Source of the DNA: Saprospiraceae bacterium
GTDB lineage: Bacteria; Bacteroidota; Bacteroidia; Chitinophagales; Saprospiraceae
DNA length: 64,000 bases
Direction of reading: 5' to 3'
Assembly: GCA_028280415.1 (NCBI GenBank)
Contig: JANQLV010000035.1
Span: 30,675 to 94,674 of the forward strand
In this document: positions 45,727 to 54,391 of the stretch, in pieces
Numbering within the stretch: the stretch's first letter is position 1
Layout: every line of letters begins with the position of its first letter
The notes under the pieces: model-generated
Seen by the model: the letters and a program-made list of their open reading frames with translations, nothing else
The model's database searches: none
What the model was told of the DNA's origin: nothing
Position numbers and translations under genes: made by a program

Positions 45727-46872
45727 ATGTACTCACTTTTAAAAACCTATTTCCAACACCCTCAAAGCATGATTGTCGGAGTTGGTTTTGCTTCTTTAAG
45801 TTTTTTAATGAGTGCATTTGCCATCCGTCTTCCAGAACTAAAAGCAGATCTGCAAATCAATGATGCTCAACTCGGCACGGCCCTATTGATACTTTCGATT
45901 GCCAGTTTGGTTGTTAGTCCTTTTTCCAGTTATGTTATCGACAGAATGGGCACAGGAAAAGCCGGATTTACGAGTGTAATACTTCTGGCTATTTTTTATA
46001 TTCTTCCATTTCTCGTTAGTGAATACCGCTTGTTTCTGGGAGCGATGTTATTTCTGGGTTTGGCCAGTGGTTTTATCAATATCACCCTAAATGCATCTGC
46101 AGCCATTGTGGAGAAGACCTTCGATCGATCCATTATGTCCAGTTGTCACGGAATGTTTAGTATAGGCGCTATACTTGGTGCAGTAAGCGCAGGGTTTATA
46201 TCAGGTTGGGGCATTAGCCCTTTGGTACATATCAGTCTCGTCATAAGTTTAATTCTATTCATCAACATCTTGTTTCAATCGACCTGGTTGAGCATTCCGG
46301 TCTCCAGTTTAAAGGCACCGGTGTTTACTTTTCCAAAGCGCCCGATCCTGGCTTTTACTTTTATTACCTTTTGTATAGTGCTATCCGAGATGACAATTAT
46401 GGACTGGAGCGCTGTTTATCTTCGGGATACATTGGAGAGCCCGGCAGCATTAACCGGTTTGGGTTTCGCCGGTTTTTCCCTGACCATGGCTATTGGCCGC
46501 ATGTCCGGTGATATAATTGTACTCAAAGTAGGTAAACAAAGGATCGTATTAATCGGTTGCATCCTGGCGGGAATTGGACTCAGTATTGCTGCAGCTACAA
46601 ACATCCCTTTAATTGCGATTACAGGATTTACAATCTGTGGTCTGGGCATGGCGACCATTGTTCCGCTCATTTACAGTATATCTGCTAAAATGGAAACGAT
46701 TAGCCCGGCGATAGGCATTGCTTCAATCGCTACTGCCTGCGTGATGGGAGGACTCGTGAGCCGGCCAATGACGGGCTTGATTTCGGAATGGGCAGGAATG
46801 TCAGTCAGTATGTGGATCGCGGCAGCATTTTGCTTTATTGCAGGTATAGTGGTTTGGTGGAGGAAGAACTGA
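45727..46872 (+). CDS. Major facilitator superfamily transporter
   Basis: A 381-residue inner-membrane protein with 12 predicted segments. The motif-A-like loop 'SSYVIDRMGTGKA' after the second segment and 'CHGMFSIGAILGAVSAGFISG' in the fourth to fifth fit the YbjJ/FucP-like MFS group. A -7-like TAATTTTG lies at 45691-45698. Substrate unknown; the gene has no functional neighbours. Confidence 0.87.
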   Translation: MYSLLKTYFQHPQSMIVGVGFASLSFLMSAFAIRLPELKADLQINDAQLGTALLILSIASLVVSPFSSYVIDRMGTGKAGFTSVILLAIFYILPFLVSEYRLFLGAMLFLGLASGFINITLNASAAIVEKTFDRSIMSSCHGMFSIGAILGAVSAGFISGWGISPLVHISLVISLILFINILFQSTWLSIPVSSLKAPVFTFPKRPILAFTFITFCIVLSEMTIMDWSAVYLRDTLESPAALTGLGFAGFSLTMAIGRMSGDIIVLKVGKQRIVLIGCILAGIGLSIAAATNIPLIAITGFTICGLGMATIVPLIYSISAKMETISPAIGIASIATACVMGGLVSRPMTGLISEWAGMSVSMWIAAAFCFIAGIVVWWRKN

Positions 46873-47162
46873 AGCAACAGCAATACTATCCATTCTTATT
46901 TGTCCCTAGGTTATTTTGTCAGTACAGTTAGCCGGTAGGTTTTAGGTATGGGGGCTCGGGGGTTCTCCTTATGCGCATCCAATACCTCATACCCCACACC
47001 TGCACCTGTTCCATGAAGTTTTAATATTCTATAAACCTTTTTGGAAATACTAAAATTCGGAATGATTCATCGCAAATCCTGATCTACCCGGTTCCTTTGG
47101 TGGAGGACCAAGTTATTTTTTTTGGTATGTACAGTATAAACTGGTCGGGTACTAATAAACAA

Positions 47163-48428
47163 TTACTTGCTTCTGATCGCTACCACAGGATCCATACGAG
47201 CAGCGATAAAAGCGGGAATAATACCGGAAACGACCCCGATGCCTACCGCCCAGGCTACCCCACGGAGGATATTAGCAAAGGAAAGAAAGATATCAAAGGC
47301 AATAGAATCCACCATTGTGATGAGCTGTACTATCATAAATACCAATAAGAGGCCCATTAAGCCTCCAACCAGGCAGAGAATAATCGACTCGATAAGAAAT
47401 TCCAAAAGAATGATATAACGCTTCGCTCCAAGGGCCTTTTTAATACCAATGATATTGGTGCGTTCTTTAACGGATACAAACATAATATTGGCAACACTAA
47501 AGGCACCAACAAAGATGGCAAATCCACCGATTATCAAGCCCATCACATTCAACACTCCAAAAAACGAATCTAAAAATTCGCCCATCATAGAGACTTCATT
47601 AAGGGCAAAATTATTTTCTTCTTTGGGTTTCAGTTTACGGCTGGAACGTACTACTCCGGTTACATCACCAATCAATTCTTCATTAGATATACTTTCCGCA
47701 GCTTTAATACTAATATTTGTATTTCCAAAAGCGTTTTTGGATTTGAGATTAGCTATTTTTTTACCGGTTTCATAAGAAAGAAGTACTTCTTCATCAAAAT
47801 CTGCTACGCCCAGTAAATCTTCACCGGATTTTTCCAATACGCCAATCACCTCCAGTTTTCTACCCAATAATTTAATCTCCTTGCCAATCGGTTCGATATT
47901 TCCGAAGAGTTCTTCGGCAATTGTATGTCCAAGAATGGTTTTATTAGCACCGTAAAAAAATTCCTGTTGAGAGAAATATCTTCCTTTTTCAAAATCCAGT
48001 TCATACATACGCTCGAAATCATAAGTAATCGCACTGATACTCGCTCTGTCAACACTATTGGATTTATATTGTATGGTTTTTAAACCGATGAAAATATTCA
48101 TCGAAACCATTTGTGCGGATTTTACTTTCTTTTGTATGGCTTTAAAATCATCGTAGCTGGGGCTTGGTCTTCGCAGGATTTTCAGGTAATTATCTCCCGG
48201 ATCTTCTTTCCAGGAAAATTTTGAAAGATATACTACATCCGATCCCAGTTTATCGAGGCTCGACCGAACATTATTCTCCAGGGAATCAACTGCCGATTTT
48301 ACACCAATAATACAAAATATACCTATGCTAATTCCCAATAGAGAAAGCACACTTCGAAGTTTGTTGGATTTCAAAGACTGAAAAGCCTGATCGGTACTTT
48401 CTGATATGATTTTAAAAATTGGAAACAT
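47163..48428 (-). CDS. ABC transporter permease, MacB/FtsX type
   Basis: A 421-residue protein with one N-terminal membrane segment (about residues 29-48), a large periplasmic MacB-like core domain, and three C-terminal segments in the FtsX arrangement ('VKERTNIIGIKKALGAKRYIIL' in the coupling region). Such permeases move substrates across the outer membrane or transmit mechanical force with an ATPase partner. No ATPase gene is adjacent, so the partner must be encoded elsewhere. Confidence 0.9.
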   Translation of the reverse strand: MFPIFKIISESTDQAFQSLKSNKLRSVLSLLGISIGIFCIIGVKSAVDSLENNVRSSLDKLGSDVVYLSKFSWKEDPGDNYLKILRRPSPSYDDFKAIQKKVKSAQMVSMNIFIGLKTIQYKSNSVDRASISAITYDFERMYELDFEKGRYFSQQEFFYGANKTILGHTIAEELFGNIEPIGKEIKLLGRKLEVIGVLEKSGEDLLGVADFDEEVLLSYETGKKIANLKSKNAFGNTNISIKAAESISNEELIGDVTGVVRSSRKLKPKEENNFALNEVSMMGEFLDSFFGVLNVMGLIIGGFAIFVGAFSVANIMFVSVKERTNIIGIKKALGAKRYIILLEFLIESIILCLVGGLMGLLLVFMIVQLITMVDSIAFDIFLSFANILRGVAWAVGIGVVSGIIPAFIAARMDPVVAIRSK

Positions 48429-48688
48429 AGATATTCATTATCGCTAGCCGAAACTAGCATTTTATATATAGTCCTCCTAAAGTATTCGATAAAAAAAATA
48501 TTTTCATCTGCCAATGCAGCTAAATCATCTAAAAGTATTAAATCCGGAATCCCTCTATGGTTCCATAAATATTGAAATGAATCGAGGAGATTTAGTGATC
48601 TTATATCCAAAAAAATATTACTGTTGTCAACTGACCAATTCCTTACTAATTCGTATCAAAAACACTCGCATCTTGACTCAGATTTTAC

Positions 48689-48696
48689 TATCTTTG
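48689..48696 (+). promoter_or_regulatory. Putative -7 element of queA
   Basis: TATCTTTG matches TAnnTTTG, 32 bases before the ATG at 48729; a TTG lies 13 bases upstream, shorter than usual. Its position supports the 48729 start over an upstream in-frame TTG at 48624. Confidence 0.5.
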
Positions 48697-48728
48697 CACG
48701 TCTTTTTAAAAATCTTTACACACTAAAT

Positions 48729-49793
48729 ATGCGTACAAAACTATCACAGTTCAACTTCGATCTTCCAGATAACCTGATTTCACAATATCCAAGCGAACAT
48801 AGAGATGAAAGTAGATTAATGGTCATTCACCGGGATACTGGTGAGATAGAGCACAAGATATTCAAAGACGTACTGGAATATTTTGATGATAAGGATTGTA
48901 TGATTTTTAATAATACAAAGGTTTTTCCTGCTCGACTTTATGGTAAAAAAGAAAAAACCGGGGCCAACATCGAAGTTTTCCTGCTGAGAGAGCTTAACAA
49001 TGAAGCCAGACTTTGGGATGTACTCGTGGACCCGGCTAGAAAAATCAGGGTTGGAAACAAGTTATATTTCAGTGATAAAGAAGGTAATGACGTTTTAGTA
49101 GCAGAAGTCGTTGACAATACGACTTCAAGAGGACGAACCATTCGTTTTTTATACGATGGAACTGATGAAGAATTTCAGGCAGAGCTTGGAAATCTTGGAA
49201 ATACACCACTTCCAAAATACATCAACCGGGAAGTGGAAGCTATCGACCGGGAGCGTTACCAGACTATTTATGCCAAAGAATTGGGGGCGGTAGCTGCACC
49301 AACTGCAGGCTTGCACTTCAGCCGGGAATTGATGAAACGTCTGGAGATCAAAGGAGTAGAATTTGCAGAAATCACCCTGCATGTTGGCTTGGGTACTTTC
49401 AGAACTATTGACGTAGAGGACCTTTCCAAACATAAGATGGATGCCGAATATTTTAGAATTTCGGAAGATGCCATCAATAAGGTAAATGGTGCCCTTAAAC
49501 GCAAGAGCAAAATTTGTGCGGTGGGTACAACCTCTATGCGTTCTATTGAATCTGCCGTATCAGCAGAAACAACGCTAAAATCTGCCGAAGGCTGGACGAA
49601 TAAATTCATTTACCCGCCCTATGATTTCAGTATTGCCAATTCGATGATCACTAATTTCCACTTGCCAAAATCCAGTCTTCTGATCATGGTTAGCGCATTT
49701 GGAGGTTATGATTTGATTATGAAAGCGTATAATGAAGCGGTAAAAGAAAAATATAGATTCTTTAGCTATGGCGACGCAATGTTGATTTTATAG
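48729..49793 (+). CDS. queA: S-adenosylmethionine:tRNA ribosyltransferase-isomerase
   Basis: A 354-residue QueA enzyme of normal length, which transfers the ribosyl part of SAM to preQ1-modified tRNA to make epoxyqueuosine. Family marks are '[14 protein letters not shown]' at the N-terminus, '[15 protein letters not shown]', '[10 protein letters not shown]' and '[13 protein letters not shown]', with '[19 protein letters not shown]' at the C-terminus. The ATG at 48729 gives the conserved N-terminus. No other queuosine gene is adjacent. Confidence 0.96.
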   Translation: MRTKLSQFNFDLPDNLISQYPSEHRDESRLMVIHRDTGEIEHKIFKDVLEYFDDKDCMIFNNTKVFPARLYGKKEKTGANIEVFLLRELNNEARLWDVLVDPARKIRVGNKLYFSDKEGNDVLVAEVVDNTTSRGRTIRFLYDGTDEEFQAELGNLGNTPLPKYINREVEAIDRERYQTIYAKELGAVAAPTAGLHFSRELMKRLEIKGVEFAEITLHVGLGTFRTIDVEDLSKHKMDAEYFRISEDAINKVNGALKRKSKICAVGTTSMRSIESAVSAETTLKSAEGWTNKFIYPPYDFSIANSMITNFHLPKSSLLIMVSAFGGYDLIMKAYNEAVKEKYRFFSYGDAMLIL

Positions 49794-49836
49794 TATTTTT
49801 TAGCCTATTTTAGAATCTTCATATAATAAAAAATAC

Positions 49837-49872
49837 AAAAGAGCGTATCTTATTGATGAGATACGCTCTTTT
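49837..49872 (+). terminator. Intrinsic terminator of queA
   Basis: A perfect 14-base stem aaaagagcgtatct / agatacgctctttt with an eight-base loop, ending in a T run. Confidence 0.93.
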
Positions 49873-49900
49873 TGTTTAACACATATCCAGCTCGCATCCA

Positions 49901-51082
49901 TTGGACCGGAAACTAAAATATACTGCAACTTTCATATTACTGAGCTTTTGCCTGCAGGCATTCGGAGGCCTGAGGTCCGTAGCAATCGATTTTTATTCCG
50001 AAAAAATTGAAATCAAATACCAAACGGAAATTATCCTTCCCGGCTTGCTCATTGCTGAAGATATCAGCTTGATAGAGTATTATGAACAGATGAGCAATAC
50101 TCCTTATCAATCCCTGCTGGATAGTTTGGCAATTTATAGATCGAAGTATGACCTCAACGATTGGCTGTATTACGAATTACTGTATACTGCGATCAATCAA
50201 ATCTTCGATTTGGAAGGCAGTTTAAAAAAAGGCGTTACTTTATGGTTTTTATTGACAAAATCAGGATACGATACCCGCTTATCTTATCATGAGGATGAAG
50301 TCTTTATCTATGCCTGGTCAGAAGAAGACATATTCGAAACGCCAATGATTATGGATGAGAACAGGAAATTTATTAACCTGTCCAGTATCAATAGTAGCAA
50401 GAAAGGGCCGGAAGAATTAAAATTGCTGCTTTATCGCCCCGGACAGGGAGGACAGCCTTTTTCTTTCAAGCTTGATCGCCTACCTCAATTTAAAGCACAA
50501 ATCGAATCCAAGGAAGTCCATTTTAAAATAAAAGAACAATCGTTTCGAATTACCTTCAAGACGGATGCTATATTATACGAGATCATGAAAAACTATCCGG
50601 CGGTAGCCGAAAGAGCCTATTTTGATATTCCAATGTCAGAAACAGCTTATAACTCACTTATACCCAAGCTGCGGTTTATGACCGAGGATAAATCAATACC
50701 GGAAGCCTTACAGATTTTAGTGTCATTTACCCGTACAGGTTTTGCGTATAAAGATGATCAGGAAGTATTTGGAAAAAGCAAGCCTATGGCCGCCGAGGAA
50801 CTATTTCATTATCCTTTTTCCGATTGCGAAGATCGATCCGCCTTATTTTATTTTCTGGTAAAAGAAATACTAAATCTTCCTATGCTCATTATAGCCTACC
50901 CCGATCATCTTTCCATTGCAGTTGCTTCGGAAGAAATTGAAGGGCAGGCATTTACTTTTGAAGGTAGGCAATACTATATATGTGACCCGACCGGACCCGC
51001 CGGGTCTAATTTAATAGGAGTACCTCCAAATGGTTACGAAAATATGCCTTTCGAGATTTTAGGAGGGTATTCACAGAATTAG
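49901..51082 (+). CDS. Secreted transglutaminase-like (cysteine protease fold) protein
   Basis: A 393-residue protein with a signal peptide (YTATFILLSFCLQAFG). In the C-terminal third the transglutaminase-like catalytic triad is visible: Cys in 'PFSDCEDRSALFYFLV', His in 'AYPDHLSIAVA', Asp in 'YICDPTGP'. The N-terminal two thirds have no motif I recognise. Such proteins act as peptidases or cross-linkers in the periplasm. The start is TTG at 49901, the only start giving the signal peptide. Confidence 0.78.
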   Translation: MDRKLKYTATFILLSFCLQAFGGLRSVAIDFYSEKIEIKYQTEIILPGLLIAEDISLIEYYEQMSNTPYQSLLDSLAIYRSKYDLNDWLYYELLYTAINQIFDLEGSLKKGVTLWFLLTKSGYDTRLSYHEDEVFIYAWSEEDIFETPMIMDENRKFINLSSINSSKKGPEELKLLLYRPGQGGQPFSFKLDRLPQFKAQIESKEVHFKIKEQSFRITFKTDAILYEIMKNYPAVAERAYFDIPMSETAYNSLIPKLRFMTEDKSIPEALQILVSFTRTGFAYKDDQEVFGKSKPMAAEELFHYPFSDCEDRSALFYFLVKEILNLPMLIIAYPDHLSIAVASEEIEGQAFTFEGRQYYICDPTGPAGSNLIGVPPNGYENMPFEILGGYSQN

Positions 51083-51247
51083 CCATTCTGCAAAAACAGG
51101 TTACTTTCAGTAATTAATAAATCGTAAAGAGCTAAAAATCAAACTGTTAGCAAATATTTTTTTTAGAAAAGCAAAAGAGATTTTGGCATAAAAATAGTTT
51201 ATGACCAATATTAGAATAATCTTGTTGCGTCAATAAAATTTGTTTAT

Positions 51248-51255
51248 TACATTTG
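51248..51255 (+). promoter_or_regulatory. Putative -7 element of the DUF2795 gene
   Basis: TACATTTG matches TAnnTTTG, with a TTG about 20 bases upstream (near 51224). The leader to the ATG at 51364 would be about 100 bases. Confidence 0.55.
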
Positions 51256-51363
51256 CACGAAATTAGAGCTACCTATTACGATTTTTAATTAGGTAATTTA
51301 TTGGGCAAAAATTATCGAAACTGGTTAATGCCCGCATTTTTTTACTTTAATGATAAACTTGCT

Positions 51364-51585
51364 ATGTATTGGACTCTTGAATTAGCCTCACATCTGGAAG
51401 AAGCCCCCTGGCCAGCAACAAGGGACGAGTTAATTGACTACTCAATTCGTTCTGGTGCGCCGCTAGAGGTAATCGAAAATCTCCAACAAATGGAAGATGA
51501 AGGTGAAGTTTATGAGAGTATTGAGGATATCTGGCCAGACTATCCTCGTAAAGACGATTTCTTCTTTAACGAAGACGAATATTAA
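51364..51585 (+). CDS. DUF2795 family small protein
   Basis: A 73-residue acidic protein: 'MYWTLELASHLEEAPWPAT', 'DELIDYSIRSGAPLEVIENLQ' (split over helices) and the tail 'FFFNEDEY' match the widespread Bacteroidota DUF2795 protein, whose function is unknown. The ATG at 51364 fits the family's usual N-terminus; in-frame starts at 51301 (TTG) and 51328 would add 12-21 residues not typical of it. Confidence 0.85.
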   Translation: MYWTLELASHLEEAPWPATRDELIDYSIRSGAPLEVIENLQQMEDEGEVYESIEDIWPDYPRKDDFFFNEDEY

Positions 51586-51651
51586 ATCAAAAAAAGGTAC
51601 CGAAGCAAAACCATTTTGAGTTAAGGCATCTCGGTAGATAAAAAGATAAAG

Positions 51652-51682
51652 AGGCTTTGTGTATTAACACAAGGCCTTTTTT
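51652..51682 (+). terminator. Intrinsic terminator of the DUF2795 gene
   Basis: An 11-base stem aggctttgtgt / acacaaggcct (one G-U pair, loop atta) followed by six T. Confidence 0.85.
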
Positions 51683-51714
51683 GTTAAAGCAGCTTTTAAC
51701 ATCAAGTAATAATT

Positions 51715-51969
51715 CTATTCCAGAAAATGATAAACTGCCAGTCCCATAAAACACAAAAAGCCAGTCACAAATCCAGTATATGTTTTTTCAGTTTCCGTGA
51801 TAAAATTATACGGTTTTTCGTTTCTTCTTTTGATCTGATCCTTTAAGCTTTTTATTGCTATTTTGTACAAAAATCCCTTAAAATGTTGATTTGCTTTATA
51901 ATATGTTATACAATAAGCAGCTATACGAAATTTTAACACTTTATGATTGCTGAAATTAGTAACATTCAA
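51715..51969 (-). CDS. Possible small membrane protein
   Basis: An 84-residue frame with an ATG start. The body is basic (KSLKDQIKRRNEKP) and the C-terminus is one hydrophobic segment (YTGFVTGFLCFMGLAVYHFLE). It is not contained in a better gene. A perfect inverted repeat at 51970-51996 abuts its start, which would fit regulation of a divergent pair with the gene at 52070. No family recognised. Confidence 0.42.
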   Translation of the reverse strand: MNVTNFSNHKVLKFRIAAYCITYYKANQHFKGFLYKIAIKSLKDQIKRRNEKPYNFITETEKTYTGFVTGFLCFMGLAVYHFLE

Positions 51970-51996
51970 ATAATTACATCGTTAGTGTAATTATTA
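51970..51996. promoter_or_regulatory. Palindromic operator candidate between divergent genes
   Basis: A perfect 10+10 base dyad AATAATTACA-N7-TGTAATTATT. Its right end overlaps a -7-like TAAATTTG (51996-52003) reading toward the gene at 52070, so a dimeric repressor bound here would block that promoter. Confidence 0.6.
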
Positions 51997-52069
51997 AATT
52001 TGTGACATCAATTTTAATAATAAACCAGAAAGCATTACCTTGTAAGTCGTTTAAAATTCGGTTAATTTA

Positions 52070-53581
52070 ATGAAAAACTTAATTGAAATCTCAAAGATAG
52101 TTACCAAAAAAAAGGTTCGGAAAATCGAGATTTTTGATGATCATTCGCTCAAGCATAAGAATAGTAAATTCAATGAATTCTACGAAGCCTTAATGGCTAA
52201 TAAATTCAAGAATGATCGCGATGCGGCTTCCTTTCTCTATGGTTGTAGCCCAACGGATGATAAATACCGTCAATTAAAATCCAGATTTAGAAAACGATTA
52301 CTCAATACTCTTTTTTTCCTTGATATCAATCTTCCTTCGACTTCCAGCTACGACCGGGCTTATTACAGTGTAAATAAGGATTGGACACTCGTCAAAATCC
52401 TTATTTCCAATGGTGCAGATTTTACTGCCGCCTCTCTTGCCAAACAAATTCTTACCACTGCTCTAAAATTTAAATTTGCAGATGTAATCGTGAACTGTAG
52501 CCGAATCCTGCGAAGATATGCCGCAGAAGTCGGAGACGAAAAAAACTATGAGCAATGCGATCAGTATAGCAAGCAATACCAGAATGTACTCGATGCAGAA
52601 ATCAGATCGGAGGAATTATACCAAAGAGTCATCATGAATTATCTCAAACCTCCTTCCAAGAATGAGGATTTAAAAGAAAAAATTGATACCTACTGTGATG
52701 CACTCGTCGGTTTGTCGGAAATCTATGATTCGCCTATTGTCATCTATAATATGTATTTGGTCTGGGCATATCGCTATGAAATGCTCCAGGATTTTGATGC
52801 TATGCTCGAAGTATGCAATAAAGCAGAAGCTTATATCGAAGAAAATCCGATTTATTATCAGGACGATAAACTAGCAACTTTCCAACTCAAAAAGATGTCG
52901 GCTTATCTGCATCTGAAAGACTGGAAAAACGGAAAGACGAATGCCGAAAAATGTCTGCAATCCTTCCCTCAGGGCAGTGATACCTGGTTTAATTTCATGG
53001 AATATTATATTCTTCTGGCCATACATACGGATAATTATATCAATGCGATCGCTATTTATAATGAGGCGACAGAGAATAACAAGTTTAAAAAGCTTCCACT
53101 CATTACCCGGGAAAAGTGGAAAATCTACGATATCTATCTAAATTATATCATTGAAAGCCAGGGAGCGGAGAATCCTATCCTTTTGACTCAGCGCAAGAAA
53201 ACCTTCCGGCTTTCCCGTTTCCTCAATGATCCGATTCTATATCCAAAAGATCAGCGCATTTTCACGGTTCTGCTGGTAGTTGCACAGGTACTGTTCTTTT
53301 TAGAAAAGAAAAGTTACTCCAATGTTACCGAGCGAATCGAACGACTCAAAAGTTATGCTAACCGACAACTAAAAAAAGAGGAATATTTTAGAGCCATTCA
53401 ATTTATTCGTTTGCTACAACAATTAGTTAAGGCGGATTATCAAATTGACCAGCTTAGTAATGTCGATAAATATTACCAGCGGCTCCTCGATACCCCTTTC
53501 TCCTTCAGGGGGCTCATTCCCGAACTGGAAGTCATTCCTTATGAAAAGCTTTGGAATTTGATTTTGAGCAGACTTAAATAA
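52070..53581 (+). CDS. Hypothetical cytoplasmic helical (TPR-like) protein
   Basis: A 503-residue protein without signal peptide or membrane segments. It is almost entirely helical with TPR-like spacing ('LATFQLKKMSAYLHLKDWKNG', 'FMEYYILLAIHTDNYINAIAI'). A basic N-terminus is followed by a compact region containing 'DDKYRQLKSRFRKRLLNTLFFL'. No enzyme motif. Probably a scaffold or regulator. A palindromic operator candidate lies directly upstream. Confidence 0.72.
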   Translation: MKNLIEISKIVTKKKVRKIEIFDDHSLKHKNSKFNEFYEALMANKFKNDRDAASFLYGCSPTDDKYRQLKSRFRKRLLNTLFFLDINLPSTSSYDRAYYSVNKDWTLVKILISNGADFTAASLAKQILTTALKFKFADVIVNCSRILRRYAAEVGDEKNYEQCDQYSKQYQNVLDAEIRSEELYQRVIMNYLKPPSKNEDLKEKIDTYCDALVGLSEIYDSPIVIYNMYLVWAYRYEMLQDFDAMLEVCNKAEAYIEENPIYYQDDKLATFQLKKMSAYLHLKDWKNGKTNAEKCLQSFPQGSDTWFNFMEYYILLAIHTDNYINAIAIYNEATENNKFKKLPLITREKWKIYDIYLNYIIESQGAENPILLTQRKKTFRLSRFLNDPILYPKDQRIFTVLLVVAQVLFFLEKKSYSNVTERIERLKSYANRQLKKEEYFRAIQFIRLLQQLVKADYQIDQLSNVDKYYQRLLDTPFSFRGLIPELEVIPYEKLWNLILSRLK

Positions 53582-53650
53582 AGAAAAGCTACCGGAGTGA
53601 AAGGTGAAGTTTGAGAAACCCGGGCAATGCGAATAATTTTCTGATTTATT

Positions 53651-53680
53651 TTGATCCGTCATTCCGGCTGGTTAATTTTG
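53651..53680 (+). promoter_or_regulatory. Promoter of cmk
   Basis: TTG at 53651-53653, a 19-base spacer and TAATTTTG at 53673-53680: an exact match to the Bacteroidota consensus. The leader before the TTG start at 53697 would be only about 10 bases. Confidence 0.72.
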
Positions 53681-53696
53681 CTTTCAAAATTTAGAT

Positions 53697-54383
53697 TTGG
53701 AACGTATTACCATAGCCATCGACGGGTATTCTTCTTGCGGAAAAAGTACACTGGCCAAAGCGCTTGCAAAAGCATTAGATTATGTTTATGTTGATTCTGG
53801 AGCGATGTATCGCGCGGTTACGCTTTATTTTCTAAATCATCAAGTCGATATCCGAGACGAGGAAGCCGTCAAGCTAGCCTTAAAAAATATCTCCATCAGT
53901 TTTAAAAATATCAAGGGAAAGAATACTACTTTTTTGAATCAGCAAAATGTAGAACACGAAATCCGTACAATGCAAGTATCCAATTTTGTAAGCCCGGTGG
54001 CTGCAATTCCGATTGTTCGGCGCAAAGTAGTTCGTCAGCAAAGAGAAATGGGTAAAGAAAAAGGTATTGTCATGGATGGCCGGGATATTGGCACGGTGGT
54101 CTTTAAAGATGCTGAGCTAAAAATTTTTCTGGTTGCCGATCCGGATATTCGGGCAGAGCGAAGGTATCGGGAACTCCTGGCTAAAGGGCTGGATGTCGAG
54201 CGAAAAGCAATCAAAGCCAATCTTCTCGAAAGGGATCATATTGACTCAACGCGTGCGGATAGTCCACTCCGACAAGCCGAAGATGCTATTGTAATTGATA
54301 ATTCATTCCTCAATGAGCAGGAACAACTGAGCAAGGCTTTGATACTCGCTCAGGAACGGATTAATTCAAAGGCCAGATTATAA
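53697..54383 (+). CDS. cmk: (d)CMP kinase
   Basis: A 228-residue cytidylate kinase, normal length. The P-loop 'IAIDGYSSCGKSTLAKA' is at 6-22, followed by 'VDSGAMYRAVTLYF', 'MDGRDIGTVVFKDAELKIFL' and 'DSTRADSPLR', all conserved CMP-binding or lid elements. It phosphorylates CMP and dCMP for nucleic acid and CDP-lipid synthesis. The start is TTG at 53697; no ATG is available near it. It ends eight bases before the convergent giant gene. Confidence 0.95.
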   Translation: MERITIAIDGYSSCGKSTLAKALAKALDYVYVDSGAMYRAVTLYFLNHQVDIRDEEAVKLALKNISISFKNIKGKNTTFLNQQNVEHEIRTMQVSNFVSPVAAIPIVRRKVVRQQREMGKEKGIVMDGRDIGTVVFKDAELKIFLVADPDIRAERRYRELLAKGLDVERKAIKANLLERDHIDSTRADSPLRQAEDAIVIDNSFLNEQEQLSKALILAQERINSKARL

Positions 54384-54391
54384 ACTTATGC

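Noticed and set aside
46900..47050. GC-rich stretch with ggtaggttttaggtatggggg and ccccacacc between MFS and ABC permease genes
   Set aside because: It suggests a repeat or terminator, but pairing is only six bases long, so no feature was called.
47167..47775. Plus-strand frames opposite the ABC permease gene
   Set aside because: They are shadows of the clearly coding minus-strand gene.
48624..48728. Longer queA start at TTG 48624
   Set aside because: It would place the promoter-like TATCTTTG inside the gene and add 35 residues before the conserved QueA N-terminus.
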